Positions 1 through 7,551 of a stretch of 64,000 nt of DNA are shown in pieces; position 1 is the stretch's first letter, and the number at the start of each line of letters is the position of its first letter. The notes under the pieces are model-generated. The model worked only from the letters and a program-made list of their open reading frames with translations. It ran no database searches and had not been told where the DNA came from. This DNA is from a bacterium 210917-SL.2.15. GTDB lineage: Bacteria; Bacillota; Clostridia; Oscillospirales; Oscillospiraceae. The translations under genes and the position numbers were made by a program. The stretch covers positions 186,001 to 250,000 of the forward strand of contig JAJCJC010000001.1 in NCBI GenBank assembly GCA_020555605.1, in the 5' to 3' direction.

Positions 1-230
1 TTTTTCTCAATATAATTACCCCGAATTCGAGTGTATCATAAAATTGTGAATTTTTTGTGGACAACTCCCTATTCCCTCTTTTTACAAATTACAAACAGCT
101 TTTGCTGCCGTTTTTATTTCCCTGGAAAACCGGCAAACCTTTCACAGAAAGGGAATGCTTATGGCAGTTGAAATGGGATATAAAAACTGTAGTAGGTAAA
201 CACAGGGGTAAATAGCTTGAAACAAATGAA
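1..230. other. Intergenic, no gene seen
   Basis: AT-rich DNA at the window edge. I find no supported coding sequence or RNA gene. It lies downstream of the terminator of the tRNA operon, so it probably separates that operon from a gene outside the window. Confidence 0.5.
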
Positions 231-267
231 AGAAAACCCTGTAGTCGTTGAAACTACAGGGTTTTCT
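231..267 (-). terminator. Terminator of the tRNA operon
   Basis: A perfect 15-bp inverted repeat with a short loop. The arms read AGAAAACCCTGTAGT and its complement. The A/T-rich outer part supplies the T-run on the minus strand, just after tRNA-Cys. Confidence 0.9.
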
Positions 268-269
268 TA

Positions 270-344
270 TGGAGGTGACACCCGGATTTGAACCGGGGAA
301 TCAGGGTTTTGCAGACCCTTGCCTTACCACTTGGCTATGTCACC
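270..344 (-). tRNA. tRNA-Cys (GCA)
   Basis: The reverse complement folds as a tRNA. The acceptor stem GGTGACA pairs with TGTCACC, the T-loop GGTTCAAATCC is standard, and the anticodon loop CTGCAAA reads GCA. The 3' CCA is encoded. It is the last gene of the five-tRNA operon, directly before the terminator. Confidence 0.95.
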
Positions 345-378
345 ATATGGGAACAGGAGCATTACTGCTCCTGCTCTT

Positions 379-454
379 TGGAGCGGGCGACGAGGCTCGA
401 ACTCGCTACCTCCACCTTGGCAAGGTGGCGCTCTACCAGATGAGCTACGCCCGC
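379..454 (-). tRNA. tRNA-Gly (GCC)
   Basis: On the minus strand GCGGGCG pairs with CGCCCGC, the T-arm carries GTTCGAG, and the anticodon loop TTGCCAA gives GCC. The CCA end is encoded. It is the fourth gene of the tRNA operon. Confidence 0.95.
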
Positions 455-481
455 ATGAAACGCGCAGCAAACACTGCGCGT

Positions 482-557
<76 letters not shown>

Positions 558-560
558 ATA

Positions 561-637
561 TGGCGACCGAGAAGGGGCTCGAACCCTCGACCTCCAGCGT
601 GACAGGCTGGCGTTCTAACCAACTGAACTACTCGGCC
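561..637 (-). tRNA. tRNA-Asp (GTC)
   Basis: On the minus strand GGCCGAG pairs with CTCGGTC, the T-loop GTTCGAG is present, the anticodon loop CTGTCAC reads GTC, and CCA is encoded. It lies only 3 nt from tRNA-Phe, as expected within one precursor transcript. Confidence 0.95.
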
Positions 638-663
638 ATATGCGTTACCGTCTTAGAAAAAAG

Positions 664-739
664 TGGTGGGAACAACAGGGCTCGAACCTGTGACCCCATG
701 CTTGTAAGGCATGTGCTCTCCCAGCTGAGCTATGCTCCC
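664..739 (-). tRNA. tRNA-Val (TAC)
   Basis: On the minus strand GGGAGCA pairs with TGTTCCC, the anticodon loop CTTACAA reads TAC, and CCA is encoded. It is the first gene of the operon, directly after the promoter. Confidence 0.95.
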
Positions 740-769
740 GTTCGTTTTCTGTGCGAAACAGCATGTGTT

Positions 770-798
770 ATTATACGGGGTGAAAGCGGAAATGTCAA
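770..798 (-). promoter_or_regulatory. Consensus sigma-A promoter of the tRNA operon
   Basis: On the minus strand TTGACA and TATAAT are separated by exactly 17 nt, both hexamers matching consensus. The start point would fall about 25 nt before tRNA-Val. This strength fits a stable-RNA operon. Confidence 0.9.
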
Positions 799-910
799 GG
801 CATAATTACAAAATTTATGAAAAAATTTTTCACTGTCCAACGAACCGCGAAAAGCGCCGCATTTGAGGCGTCTGCATTCTCTTGCCAGAGCGCCGCAGCA
901 GAAAATACCC

Positions 911-944
911 GCCCGTCAAAGCAACGCAGTCTGCTTTGACGGGC
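911..944 (-). terminator. Hairpin downstream of hslO
   Basis: Inverted repeat with 13-bp arms (GCCCGTCAAAGCA and its complement) about 30 bp after the hslO stop. The trailing T-run is weak, so termination is likely but not certain. Confidence 0.6.
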
Positions 945-973
945 ACAGGCACCTATAATTTCCTCCTTGCTTT

Positions 974-1861
974 TCACTTCTTCCGGGCCCGTTCCAGAAT
1001 ACGCCGGAGATCTTCTCCACTGAACCGGTGCACCTGGTCACAGAACTGGCAGGTCAACTCCGCCTGCCCCTGCTCGTCGATCAACTGCTGCAGCTCCTCC
1101 GCTCCCAAGCTCAGCAGGGCGCGCTCCACCCGGTCCCGGCTGCAGGTGCAGTGATAGGCCACGGGGGCCGTTTCCAACACTTCCAGTTCAAAATCGGACA
1201 AAACCGTGCGCAGCATGGCTTCGGGGTCATCGTTTGCCGTCAGCAGCTTGGTCACGGCGCCGGCCGCGTACACCCCCGCCTCCACTTTGGAAATGATATC
1301 CTCTCCCGCGCCGGGCAGCAGCTGGATGAGGTAACCGCCAGCACAGCGCACGCTTTGATCCCGGCCCACCAGAACACCCAAGGCGCAGGCCGTGGGGATT
1401 TGCTCGCTCTCCACAAAATACTGGGCAATATCCTCCGCGATCTCGCCGCCCAGCAGCTGTACGGAGCCGATATAAGGCTCTTTCATGTGTAGGTCCTTGA
1501 TCACCGTCAGCGTACCGTCACAGCCTACCGCTGCACCCACATCCAGCTTTCCGTCACTGCGCAGCGGCAGATCCACCTGCGGATGCTCCGCATAACCCCG
1601 CACATTGCCTTCGCTGTCGGATATGGCCACGATGGCCCCGACGGGGCCGCCGCCCCGCACCTGGATGCTCAGGCTGGCCCCTTCGCTTTTCAGGGCGTTG
1701 CCCATCATGGACGCAGCCGCCAGCGTGCGGCCTAGGGCCGCCGTGACTACAGGCAGGGTTTTGTGAATCTGCCTGGCACGCTCCGTCAACTCCCGCGTGG
1801 TCACGGCGGTGGCTTTGACCATACCGTCGGCGGTGATCGCCCGTACCAACCGATCTGTCAT
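974..1861 (-). CDS. hslO: Hsp33 redox-regulated chaperone
   Basis: Cytosolic holdase chaperone switched on by oxidation and unfolding. The 295-residue length matches the family. The C-terminal zinc-binding redox switch is intact: a Cys-Thr-Cys pair near residue 235 and a CQFC motif near residue 268. The start chosen is the ATG giving MTDRLVRAI, because a GGGAGTG ribosome site lies 9 nt upstream; an in-frame codon eight residues earlier would overlap the preceding gene. It is third in a yerC-methyltransferase-hslO operon, 8 nt after the methyltransferase stop. Confidence 0.95.
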   Translation of the reverse strand: MTDRLVRAITADGMVKATAVTTRELTERARQIHKTLPVVTAALGRTLAAASMMGNALKSEGASLSIQVRGGGPVGAIVAISDSEGNVRGYAEHPQVDLPLRSDGKLDVGAAVGCDGTLTVIKDLHMKEPYIGSVQLLGGEIAEDIAQYFVESEQIPTACALGVLVGRDQSVRCAGGYLIQLLPGAGEDIISKVEAGVYAAGAVTKLLTANDDPEAMLRTVLSDFELEVLETAPVAYHCTCSRDRVERALLSLGAEELQQLIDEQGQAELTCQFCDQVHRFSGEDLRRILERARKK

Positions 1862-1869
1862 AAATCGTT

Positions 1870-2613
1870 TCACTCCCGTATACAAGAAAAATAAATGCGT
1901 TGCTCGTCCTGTCGCGGCGCGCGCAGACGGCAGTCACCCCAAGTGCGGATCCGACCGAAGCCCGCTTCTGTCAAAAAGCGCTTCAGTTCTTCCACTTCCC
2001 ACGCCTTTTCATAGTGCTCTTCCAGCGAACGCCGCCACAGTGCGCCCTGGCGCTCAAAAATATCCATGCCATAGGTGCAGATACGGCTGCGCCGGTCAAA
2101 TTCTGCTCTCCAGACGCAGTAAAGGTCCTCCCGCTCATCCAGAAAAACCTGCCCGTCCAAGCTGCGCAGCTTACAGGGCGTATTCACGTCAAAAAGAAAG
2201 ACGCCGCCGGGCGCCACAAAGAGATGAAGCCGCTGCAGCGCCCGTTTCAGGGCGCGTGCATCCGTCAAATAGTTTATGCTGTCCAGGCAGCACACCGCTG
2301 CCTCCACCGTTCCGTACAAATCCAGCTCTTCCATGCTCTGCTGAAGGTAAATCGGCGGGATCTTACCGGGACTGACCGTCTTTCCGGCCGCCTCGGAGAG
2401 CATGTCCTCAGAGATGTCCACGCCGATCATCTCATAGCCCGCCTCTGCCAGAAGGCACGTCATGGTGCCGGTGCCGCAAGCCAGATCCAGCACCGTATGG
2501 ACCGGGATCGTGCTTTTGGCCAGAAGCTTCTGCAAAAAAGCCGCCCGCTTTTCATACTGCACATCTTCGGTCAGGCTGTCGTACCCTCCCGCCAGAGAAG
2601 TATAACAGTTCAT
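1870..2613 (-). CDS. Class I SAM-dependent methyltransferase
   Basis: A 247-residue protein with a classic Rossmann-type methyltransferase fold. The glycine-rich SAM motif VLDLACGTGTM is near residue 41, followed by the acidic GVDIS strand end near residue 64. The N-terminal YTSLAGGYDSLTEDV segment is typical of the small-molecule methyltransferase group. The substrate cannot be told from sequence. It starts inside the stop codon of yerC (ATGA overlap), so the two genes are translationally coupled, and hslO follows closely. Confidence 0.85.
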   Translation of the reverse strand: MNCYTSLAGGYDSLTEDVQYEKRAAFLQKLLAKSTIPVHTVLDLACGTGTMTCLLAEAGYEMIGVDISEDMLSEAAGKTVSPGKIPPIYLQQSMEELDLYGTVEAAVCCLDSINYLTDARALKRALQRLHLFVAPGGVFLFDVNTPCKLRSLDGQVFLDEREDLYCVWRAEFDRRSRICTYGMDIFERQGALWRRSLEEHYEKAWEVEELKRFLTEAGFGRIRTWGDCRLRAPRQDEQRIYFSCIRE

Positions 2614-2924
2614 GAATGCTTTTCCTCTTGCGCCTGCTGCTCGGCCAGATTGCGGAACACATCCTCATAGCCGCCGGCGCCATAATTCAGCGAACGGTTC
2701 ACACGGCTGATAGTAGCGCTGGAGGCCCCTGTGCGTTCCAGAATATCGTTGTAAATCAGGCCCTGGTTGAGCAGAGACGCCACTTCATAGCGCTGCTCCA
2801 TGGCCCGCAACTCCGGCACGGTGCACAGATCCTCAAAAAAACGGCAGCATTCATCCAGATTTTTCAGCGCCAAAATCGCTTTATACAACTCAATATTTTT
2901 TTCTTTTTTCGATATCTTCGCCAT
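2610..2924 (-). CDS. YerC/YecD family TrpR-like DNA-binding protein
   Basis: About 104 residues resembling the YerC/YecD family, a small helical group related to the Trp repressor. The C-terminal half (YNDILERTGASSATISRVNRSL) has the spacing of a helix-turn-helix that contacts DNA. In Firmicutes the family is widespread, with poorly defined targets. The start chosen is the ATG of MAKISKKEK, behind an AAAGGGG ribosome site. It is first in the operon with the methyltransferase and hslO. Confidence 0.85.
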   Translation of the reverse strand: MAKISKKEKNIELYKAILALKNLDECCRFFEDLCTVPELRAMEQRYEVASLLNQGLIYNDILERTGASSATISRVNRSLNYGAGGYEDVFRNLAEQQAQEEKHS

Positions 2925-2978
2925 CACGCTTCCCCTTTCCACAGTTTCGCCTCAATCGCTGTCTGACCTTTTTTTGAT

Positions 2979-3007
2979 ATTTTAACATACTACACTGTGA
3001 AAGTAAA
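2979..3007 (-). promoter_or_regulatory. Sigma-A-like promoter for the yerC operon
   Basis: On the minus strand TTTACT and TAAAAT are separated by 17 nt, about 55 bp before the yerC start. It faces away from the DUF3298-like gene, so the two genes are divergent. Confidence 0.65.
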
Positions 3008-3070
3008 CCTTTTTTTCCGCACCTGCGCCGCTGCGGCCGCATAATGTGGCGTGAGGAGGGGATGCCAGTC

Positions 3071-3760
3071 GTGAAAGTGATACCAGATGCTGTAGAACTC
3101 ATCCTGCAGGAAGAGCAGCGGCAGTGGACGTGCGCTGAAATCCCGGTGCTGCAGGCCGGGATCTGCGTGCCCCAATGCCAAAGCGGCATGAGCGGACGCG
3201 CCATGCGCCGCTTCAACCGCTATTACCGCCAGTGCGCCCGTTCGTTTCTTTCATACTGCGGACGCTGGCTCTATCCGGAAGCGCTGGCAGCCTTTGAACA
3301 TGCCCGGGACGAGAGCGCCCCTCTGCCCTGCGCCCAAGCCAGTCTTACCTGCACGGTGACCTGCAATGAGCGCGGCGTGCTCAGCCTCTACGCCGACTGC
3401 ACCGAATGGGCCGGCGCGCCGGAAGCACTGACGCTGCGACGCGCCGATACCTGGAGCCTGGAAACGGGTTATCCCATCGCCGCTTCTGAATGTTTCCCGC
3501 GGGGCACACGCGTGCGCGCGCTATGCTTGGCGGCAGCCCGGGAGCAGTGCAGCCGGCGGCAGGAGTCCTCTCTGGCTATATACCATCCGGATCTTTCCCG
3601 CCGCCTGCGCCGCAATCTCAATCTACGCAATTTTTACCTGAGCGAAAAGGGATTCCATTTCTTTTACCAGCCCTGGGCCATCGCCCCGGGGTCCGAGGGC
3701 TGCCCCACCTTTCTGCTGCCCTTTTCCACCGACGAAAACGATACAGTCGGCCCACTCTGA
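3071..3760 (+). CDS. DUF3298/RsiV-like domain protein, apparently soluble
   Basis: The C-terminal third resembles the DUF3298 domain of RsiV-type anti-sigma factors: an FYLSEKGFHFFYQPWAIAP stretch followed by a conserved LLPF. Unlike RsiV there is no signal peptide or membrane segment, and the N-terminal half is Cys-rich. I chose the GTG start of VKVIPDAVE because a strong GAGGAGGGG site ends 9 nt before it. The ATG three codons earlier would leave almost no spacing. Product about 229 residues. Function unknown; a stand-alone ligand- or lysozyme-binding-type domain is only a guess. Confidence 0.65.
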   Translation: MKVIPDAVELILQEEQRQWTCAEIPVLQAGICVPQCQSGMSGRAMRRFNRYYRQCARSFLSYCGRWLYPEALAAFEHARDESAPLPCAQASLTCTVTCNERGVLSLYADCTEWAGAPEALTLRRADTWSLETGYPIAASECFPRGTRVRALCLAAAREQCSRRQESSLAIYHPDLSRRLRRNLNLRNFYLSEKGFHFFYQPWAIAPGSEGCPTFLLPFSTDENDTVGPL

Positions 3761-3774
3761 CCCACAGGTAACCC

Positions 3775-3803
3775 TTGCAATGCGGAAAAAAGTATTGTAT
3801 AAT
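3775..3803 (+). promoter_or_regulatory. Sigma-A promoter of purA
   Basis: TTGCAA, 17 nt, then a perfect TATAAT, placed about 65 nt before the purA start. No purine riboswitch fold is evident in the leader. Confidence 0.85.
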
Positions 3804-3867
3804 CAGACCGTAATCGTGCGGGATAGGGCAGAACGTGCAAAACCCCGTGCAGGAAGGAATTAAAATT

Positions 3868-5163
3868 ATGGTAAAAGCGATTGTAGGCGCCAACTGGGGC
3901 GACGAAGGAAAAGGCAAGATCACCGATATGTTCGCCGAGCAGGCGGATGTGGTCATCCGCTTCCAGGGCGGAGCCAACGCAGGCCATACCATCATCAACG
4001 ACTATGGCCGTTTCGCGCTACACACCCTCCCTTCGGGTGTGTTTTACCCCAACATTACCAATATCATCGGCAACGGCGTGGCGCTGGATATCCGCAAGCT
4101 GGTGGCGGAACTGCAGATGCTGCTCGACGGCGGCGTAAGCGTCCCCAAGCTCATCGTTTCCGACCGCGCCCATGTGCTGATGCCTTACCACGTTTTGCTG
4201 GACACCTATGAAGAAGACCGCCTGGCCGGCAAGGCATACGGCTCCACCAAATCCGGCATTGCGCCGTTCTATGCCGACAAGGTATCCAAAATCGGCATTC
4301 AGGTGAACGAACTCTTTGACGACGATGTGCTGCGCGAACGCCTGGAAAAAGTATGCCAGCTGAAAAATGCGCTGATCGTCCATCTGTATCACAAAGATCC
4401 TCTGGATCCCCAGGCGCTGTATGAGGAAATGGTCCAGCAGCGTGAATTGATCCGTCCCTATGTGGGCGACGCAGCGCGTTTCGTCCACACCGCCCTGCGG
4501 GAAGGCAAAACGGTTCTGCTGGAAGGCCAGCTTGGCACCATGAAAGATCCCGATTTCGGTATCTATCCCATGACCACTTCCTCCAATACCCTGGCGGGTT
4601 ACGGCTGCATCGGCGCAGGTATTCCGCCCCGCTATATCGAGGATATCGTGGCCGTGACCAAAGCCTATTCCTCCTCTGTCGGCGGCGGCAACTTTGTTTC
4701 AGAAATCTTCGGCGAGGAAGCCGACGAGCTGCGCAAGCGCGGCGGCGATAAGGGCGAATTTGGTGCCACCACGGGCCGTCCCCGCCGCGTGGGCTGGTTT
4801 GACGCTGTGGCTACCCGCTACGGTGTGGAAATGCAGGGAGCCACCGAGGTATGCCTGACCTGTCTGGATGTTTTGGGCTATCTCGACGAGATCAAAGTTT
4901 GCACCGGCTACGAGATCGACGGCCGGATCGTGAAGGATTTCCCGGTCACCCGGTTGCTCAAAGATGCCAGACCCATTTATACCGTGCTGCCCGGCTGGAA
5001 GAGCGATATCCGCGGCATCACTGATGAGGAAAAGCTCCCCAAAGAGGCTCTGGTTTATGTAGATTTCATCGAACAGGAGATCGGCGTGCCCATCAAACTG
5101 TTTTCCACCGGCCCCAAGCGCCACGAAATCATCCACCGCACGCCGAAGATCACGTTGAAGTAA
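3868..5163 (+). CDS. purA: Adenylosuccinate synthetase
   Basis: Joins IMP and aspartate using GTP to form adenylosuccinate, the first step from IMP to AMP. The 431-residue protein has the family's N-terminal GANWGDEGKGK phosphate-binding loop, the FQGGANAGHTI segment, and GATTGRPRRVGW near residue 295. The start is the ATG before VKAIVGANWG, preceded by AAGGAA; an upstream in-frame ATG would add 11 atypical residues. It is monocistronic, with its own promoter and terminator. Confidence 0.97.
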   Translation: MVKAIVGANWGDEGKGKITDMFAEQADVVIRFQGGANAGHTIINDYGRFALHTLPSGVFYPNITNIIGNGVALDIRKLVAELQMLLDGGVSVPKLIVSDRAHVLMPYHVLLDTYEEDRLAGKAYGSTKSGIAPFYADKVSKIGIQVNELFDDDVLRERLEKVCQLKNALIVHLYHKDPLDPQALYEEMVQQRELIRPYVGDAARFVHTALREGKTVLLEGQLGTMKDPDFGIYPMTTSSNTLAGYGCIGAGIPPRYIEDIVAVTKAYSSSVGGGNFVSEIFGEEADELRKRGGDKGEFGATTGRPRRVGWFDAVATRYGVEMQGATEVCLTCLDVLGYLDEIKVCTGYEIDGRIVKDFPVTRLLKDARPIYTVLPGWKSDIRGITDEEKLPKEALVYVDFIEQEIGVPIKLFSTGPKRHEIIHRTPKITLK

Positions 5164-5173
5164 TCAGCACAAC

Positions 5174-5208
5174 AAAAACTGGTATCGGAGTTCCGATACC
5201 AGTTTTTT
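5174..5208 (+). terminator. Terminator of purA
   Basis: Hairpin with arms AACTGGTATCGG and its complement, a 4-nt loop and a run of six T. The A-run on the other side may also let it stop transcription from the minus strand. Confidence 0.9.
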
Positions 5209-5264
5209 CATCGATCGGGCCGGCCCGCGCCAGGTTCCTGCGGCCGGCAGGTCCGCTTTTTCGC

Positions 5265-6023
5265 TCACTCCGCTGCCCACTGGCGTCCTTCGTGATCAAT
5301 GGTGTATTCCCCATCCAGCAGGATCTCGCTGACGGGCACCACTTCATAGCCCTCCCCAATAAGGTATTCCAGAATATCCGGCAAGGCTTCCGGGGTATTC
5401 AGCCCCGCATTGTGGAACAGAATAATGCTGCCCGGCTTGACCCGGGAGGTTACCCGCTCATAAATCTCGCCAGCGGAGATTTCTTTCCAGTCCAGACTGT
5501 CCACATCCCACTGGATCGGCTCCATACCGATGGAGCGGACGGCGGCAATCACATGGTCGTCATATTCCCCGTACGGAGCACGGAACAGCGTGGGGCACTC
5601 CCCAGTCAAAGCCTCAATCTGATCGTTGCATTTCTGAATGTCCGCGATGATCTCCTCGCTGCTCATCTGGTTCATATGCCCGTGGGCGCTGGAGTGGTTC
5701 ATGATCTCCATTCCGTTTTCTTTCAGCATTTTTACGTCCTCGGGATACTGTTCGGCCCAGTTTCCGATCACAAAAAAGGTGGCTTTCACATTATACTGGT
5801 TCAAAATATCCACCAGGCTCTGGGTGGAAGCATCGCCCCAGGCCGCGTCAAAGCTGATGGCACACACCTTCTGATCCCGGTTTACGCAATAGATGGGCAA
5901 CTGCCGCTCCGTCGTGGAGGCGCTGACGGCCGCGGGCATGGCCGCCGCTGCAAACACCGCCGCCGAAAGCGCCGCACCCGCCAGCAGCGTTACATATTTA
6001 TGCCGCAAGAACAAGATTTTCAT
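5265..6023 (-). CDS. Polysaccharide deacetylase, exported (CE4)
   Basis: About 252 residues. The N-terminus is basic and then strongly hydrophobic (residues 11-35), a signal peptide or anchor, so the enzyme acts outside the membrane. The CE4 fold follows: the first-Asp motif ISFDAAWGD, the metal-binding HSSAHGHMN with two His, FRAPYGEYD, and a late ILFHN. This pattern resembles the sporulation-linked PdaB-type deacetylases, which act on peptidoglycan or related glycans. The start is the second ATG, giving 9 nt from AAGGGGAA. It is divergent from the sigma-factor gene. Confidence 0.85.
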   Translation of the reverse strand: MKILFLRHKYVTLLAGAALSAAVFAAAAMPAAVSASTTERQLPIYCVNRDQKVCAISFDAAWGDASTQSLVDILNQYNVKATFFVIGNWAEQYPEDVKMLKENGMEIMNHSSAHGHMNQMSSEEIIADIQKCNDQIEALTGECPTLFRAPYGEYDDHVIAAVRSIGMEPIQWDVDSLDWKEISAGEIYERVTSRVKPGSIILFHNAGLNTPEALPDILEYLIGEGYEVVPVSEILLDGEYTIDHEGRQWAAE

Positions 6024-6215
6024 GACACGCATTTCCCCTTTTCCCGCAATTCAATCGCTGAGATACCCTATGCCGGCGGCTGAAAAAGTATACCTGCAGG
6101 GACGTGTCCTCTTCTCCGGCAGGCTGAAAAAAATTTTCCGTCCGGTGCAACAATCGGCACGGCTGATGGATATTCCTTATGAAAGATATCTTTCCCCCCC
6201 CACACCGCAAACCTT

Positions 6216-6225
6216 GAGGAGGTGA
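6216..6225 (+). promoter_or_regulatory. Strong ribosome site facing an ACG codon
   Basis: GAGGAGGTGA, close to a perfect Shine-Dalgarno match, ends 6 nt before an ACG codon at 6232. An in-frame TGA lies inside the site, so the reading frame cannot start any earlier. Confidence 0.75.
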
Positions 6226-6231
6226 GCTTCC

Positions 6232-6735
6232 ACGAACCGGGAATCCTTCGAACCTGTCGCGCGCCGCTATGCCGACACGCTCTATCGCGCGGCCTATCAG
6301 GTCCTGAAAAACCGCGCGGATGCGGAAGATGTGATGCAGACTGCGTTGCTTCGCCTTCTGGAAAGCGATACAGCCTTTGAAAGCGAGGCACACATGCGCA
6401 ACTGGCTGATCCACGTGGCAGTGAACGAAAGCCGCAAGATTCTGCGCGGCGCATGGCGCAGGCATACCTTTTCCCTGAATGAAGATTGGGATGCCCCCGC
6501 CTTCGACAACACCGCCCAGCGCGAACTGTTTGACGCCGTCATGCACCTTCCGCATAAAGACCGCATTGTCATCCATCTCTTTTACTACGAAGAGATGACC
6601 ACCGAGGAGATTGCCTGCATCCTCTCCGTCAAACCTGCCACGGTCCGCTCCCGCCTGATGCGGGCGCGGCAAAAACTGAAACGGGAACTGACCGAAGAGT
6701 CCTTTCCCGCAAACCAGACGTTAAAGGAGGTATGA
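6232..6735 (+). CDS. ECF-type RNA polymerase sigma factor (start codon appears to be ACG)
   Basis: Sigma region 2 is clear (YADTLYRAAYQVLKNRADAED), and so is region 4 (LPHKDRIVIHLFYYEEMTTEEIACILSVKPATVRSRL, written here as one helix-turn-helix block; its core is TEEIACILSVKPATVRSRL). The first ATG in frame is at 6331 and would delete most of region 2. Upstream the frame is open back to a TGA at 6223, and the only codon at the right distance from the ribosome site is ACG at 6232, giving an N-terminus MNRESFEPVARR typical of the family. So either ACG is used as the start or this copy has an ATG-to-ACG change. The anti-sigma-like gene follows. Confidence 0.8.
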   Translation, partial: TNRESFEPVARRYADTLYRAAYQVLKNRADAEDVMQTALLRLLESDTAFESEAHMRNWLIHVAVNESRKILRGAWRRHTFSLNEDWDAPAFDNTAQRELFDAVMHLPHKDRIVIHLFYYEEMTTEEIACILSVKPATVRSRLMRARQKLKRELTEESFPANQTLKEV

Positions 6736-6739
6736 AACC

Positions 6740-7360
6740 GTGATCGAACGCAAATTGTTTCAGGATACCTTTTCAGCGCTTCACGCTTCCGAAAAGAGTA
6801 TTCAGGAGGTTTTAGCCATGAGTGAAGAGAAAACAACTGCAACACGCTTCCGCCGGCCCCGCCGCGCCCTTCTGGCCACCGCCGCCGTCATGGTGTCGCT
6901 GTGCGTCTGCGCCGGCGCCGCCAATGCCGCCACGGACGGAGCGCTGGCCCAGGCCATCAAATTGCATATTGCCCAAGCGTTCCAAATCAACGATTACAAA
7001 GACGTGATGGAAACCGAAGAGGGCACCACCATCGTAACATACGGCGCCGACGTCCGTCTGACACAGGAAAATGGACGGGTGTTTCTGCACATCGACCAGG
7101 AAGCGCTGGACATCACCGACACGTTGGAACGGGACGGAGCCTATACCTATGAAGACACAGACGGCGACACCACGCTACGCGTGGCCGTGACGCCGGACGA
7201 AGAACATCCCGGGGAATGGGGCTACTCTGTTTCCTATCTGGACCCTGCGCTGAAGGAAGGCGGAGAGGTTTCCTACTCATCCAACGGTTCTTCTTATCAC
7301 AGCAATGAAGGGAGCACCGCGGAAAAGCCCGCCGCCAGCGTGCCCGCAGAACTGCGCTGA
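6740..7360 (+). CDS. Putative anti-sigma or sigma-linked membrane protein
   Basis: 206 residues: a cytoplasmic N-terminal region of about 40, one membrane segment (ALLATAAVMVSLCVCAGAA, near residues 43-62), then an outer acidic domain ending in a Ser/Asn-rich tail. It begins with GTG 9 nt after AAAGGAGGT, immediately after the sigma-factor stop, so the two are co-transcribed. Position and topology fit an anti-sigma factor, but I see no ZAS zinc motif or named domain, so this is inference from context. Confidence 0.6.
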   Translation: MIERKLFQDTFSALHASEKSIQEVLAMSEEKTTATRFRRPRRALLATAAVMVSLCVCAGAANAATDGALAQAIKLHIAQAFQINDYKDVMETEEGTTIVTYGADVRLTQENGRVFLHIDQEALDITDTLERDGAYTYEDTDGDTTLRVAVTPDEEHPGEWGYSVSYLDPALKEGGEVSYSSNGSSYHSNEGSTAEKPAASVPAELR

Positions 7361-7422
7361 AGCGCCCACGCACCTTTCCAGCAGGCTGCCGTCCCCTTCC
7401 GTCCCCTTGCAAAATACAGCGA

Positions 7423-7459
7423 GAGCATCCGCCAAAGCACTGCGCTTTGGCGGATGCTC
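7423..7459 (+). terminator. Hairpin after the sigma/anti-sigma operon
   Basis: Perfect 16-bp inverted repeat (GAGCATCCGCCAAAGC and its complement) with a 5-nt loop, 60 bp after the anti-sigma-like stop. The T-run is poor, so it may act as an RNA-stabilising hairpin or a weak terminator. Confidence 0.6.
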
Positions 7460-7499
7460 CCATTTGCAGATACCTGCGCACACGGCAGCCATACCTCTC

Positions 7500-7535
7500 A
7501 AGAAAACCAGCCTTCGGGGGGCGGGCTGTTTTCTC
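7500..7535 (-). terminator. Terminator of the membrane-protein gene
   Basis: On the minus strand an imperfect hairpin (AGAAAACAGCC opposite GGCTGGTTTTCT, one bulge) ends in TTTTCTT, about 17 nt after the stop at 7552. Confidence 0.65.
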
Positions 7536-7551
7536 AAAGCACCGGTTCCGT

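Noticed and set aside
53..61. DnaA-box-like TTGTCCACA on the minus strand
   Set aside because: One imperfect copy with no cluster and no dnaA or dnaN nearby, so no origin is supported.
3780..3870. Purine riboswitch ahead of purA
   Set aside because: No three-way-junction core or conserved loops could be found in the short leader.
6130..6175. Possible ECF-type autoregulatory promoter before the sigma gene
   Set aside because: A TGCAAC-like element is present but no clear -10 partner at the expected spacing.
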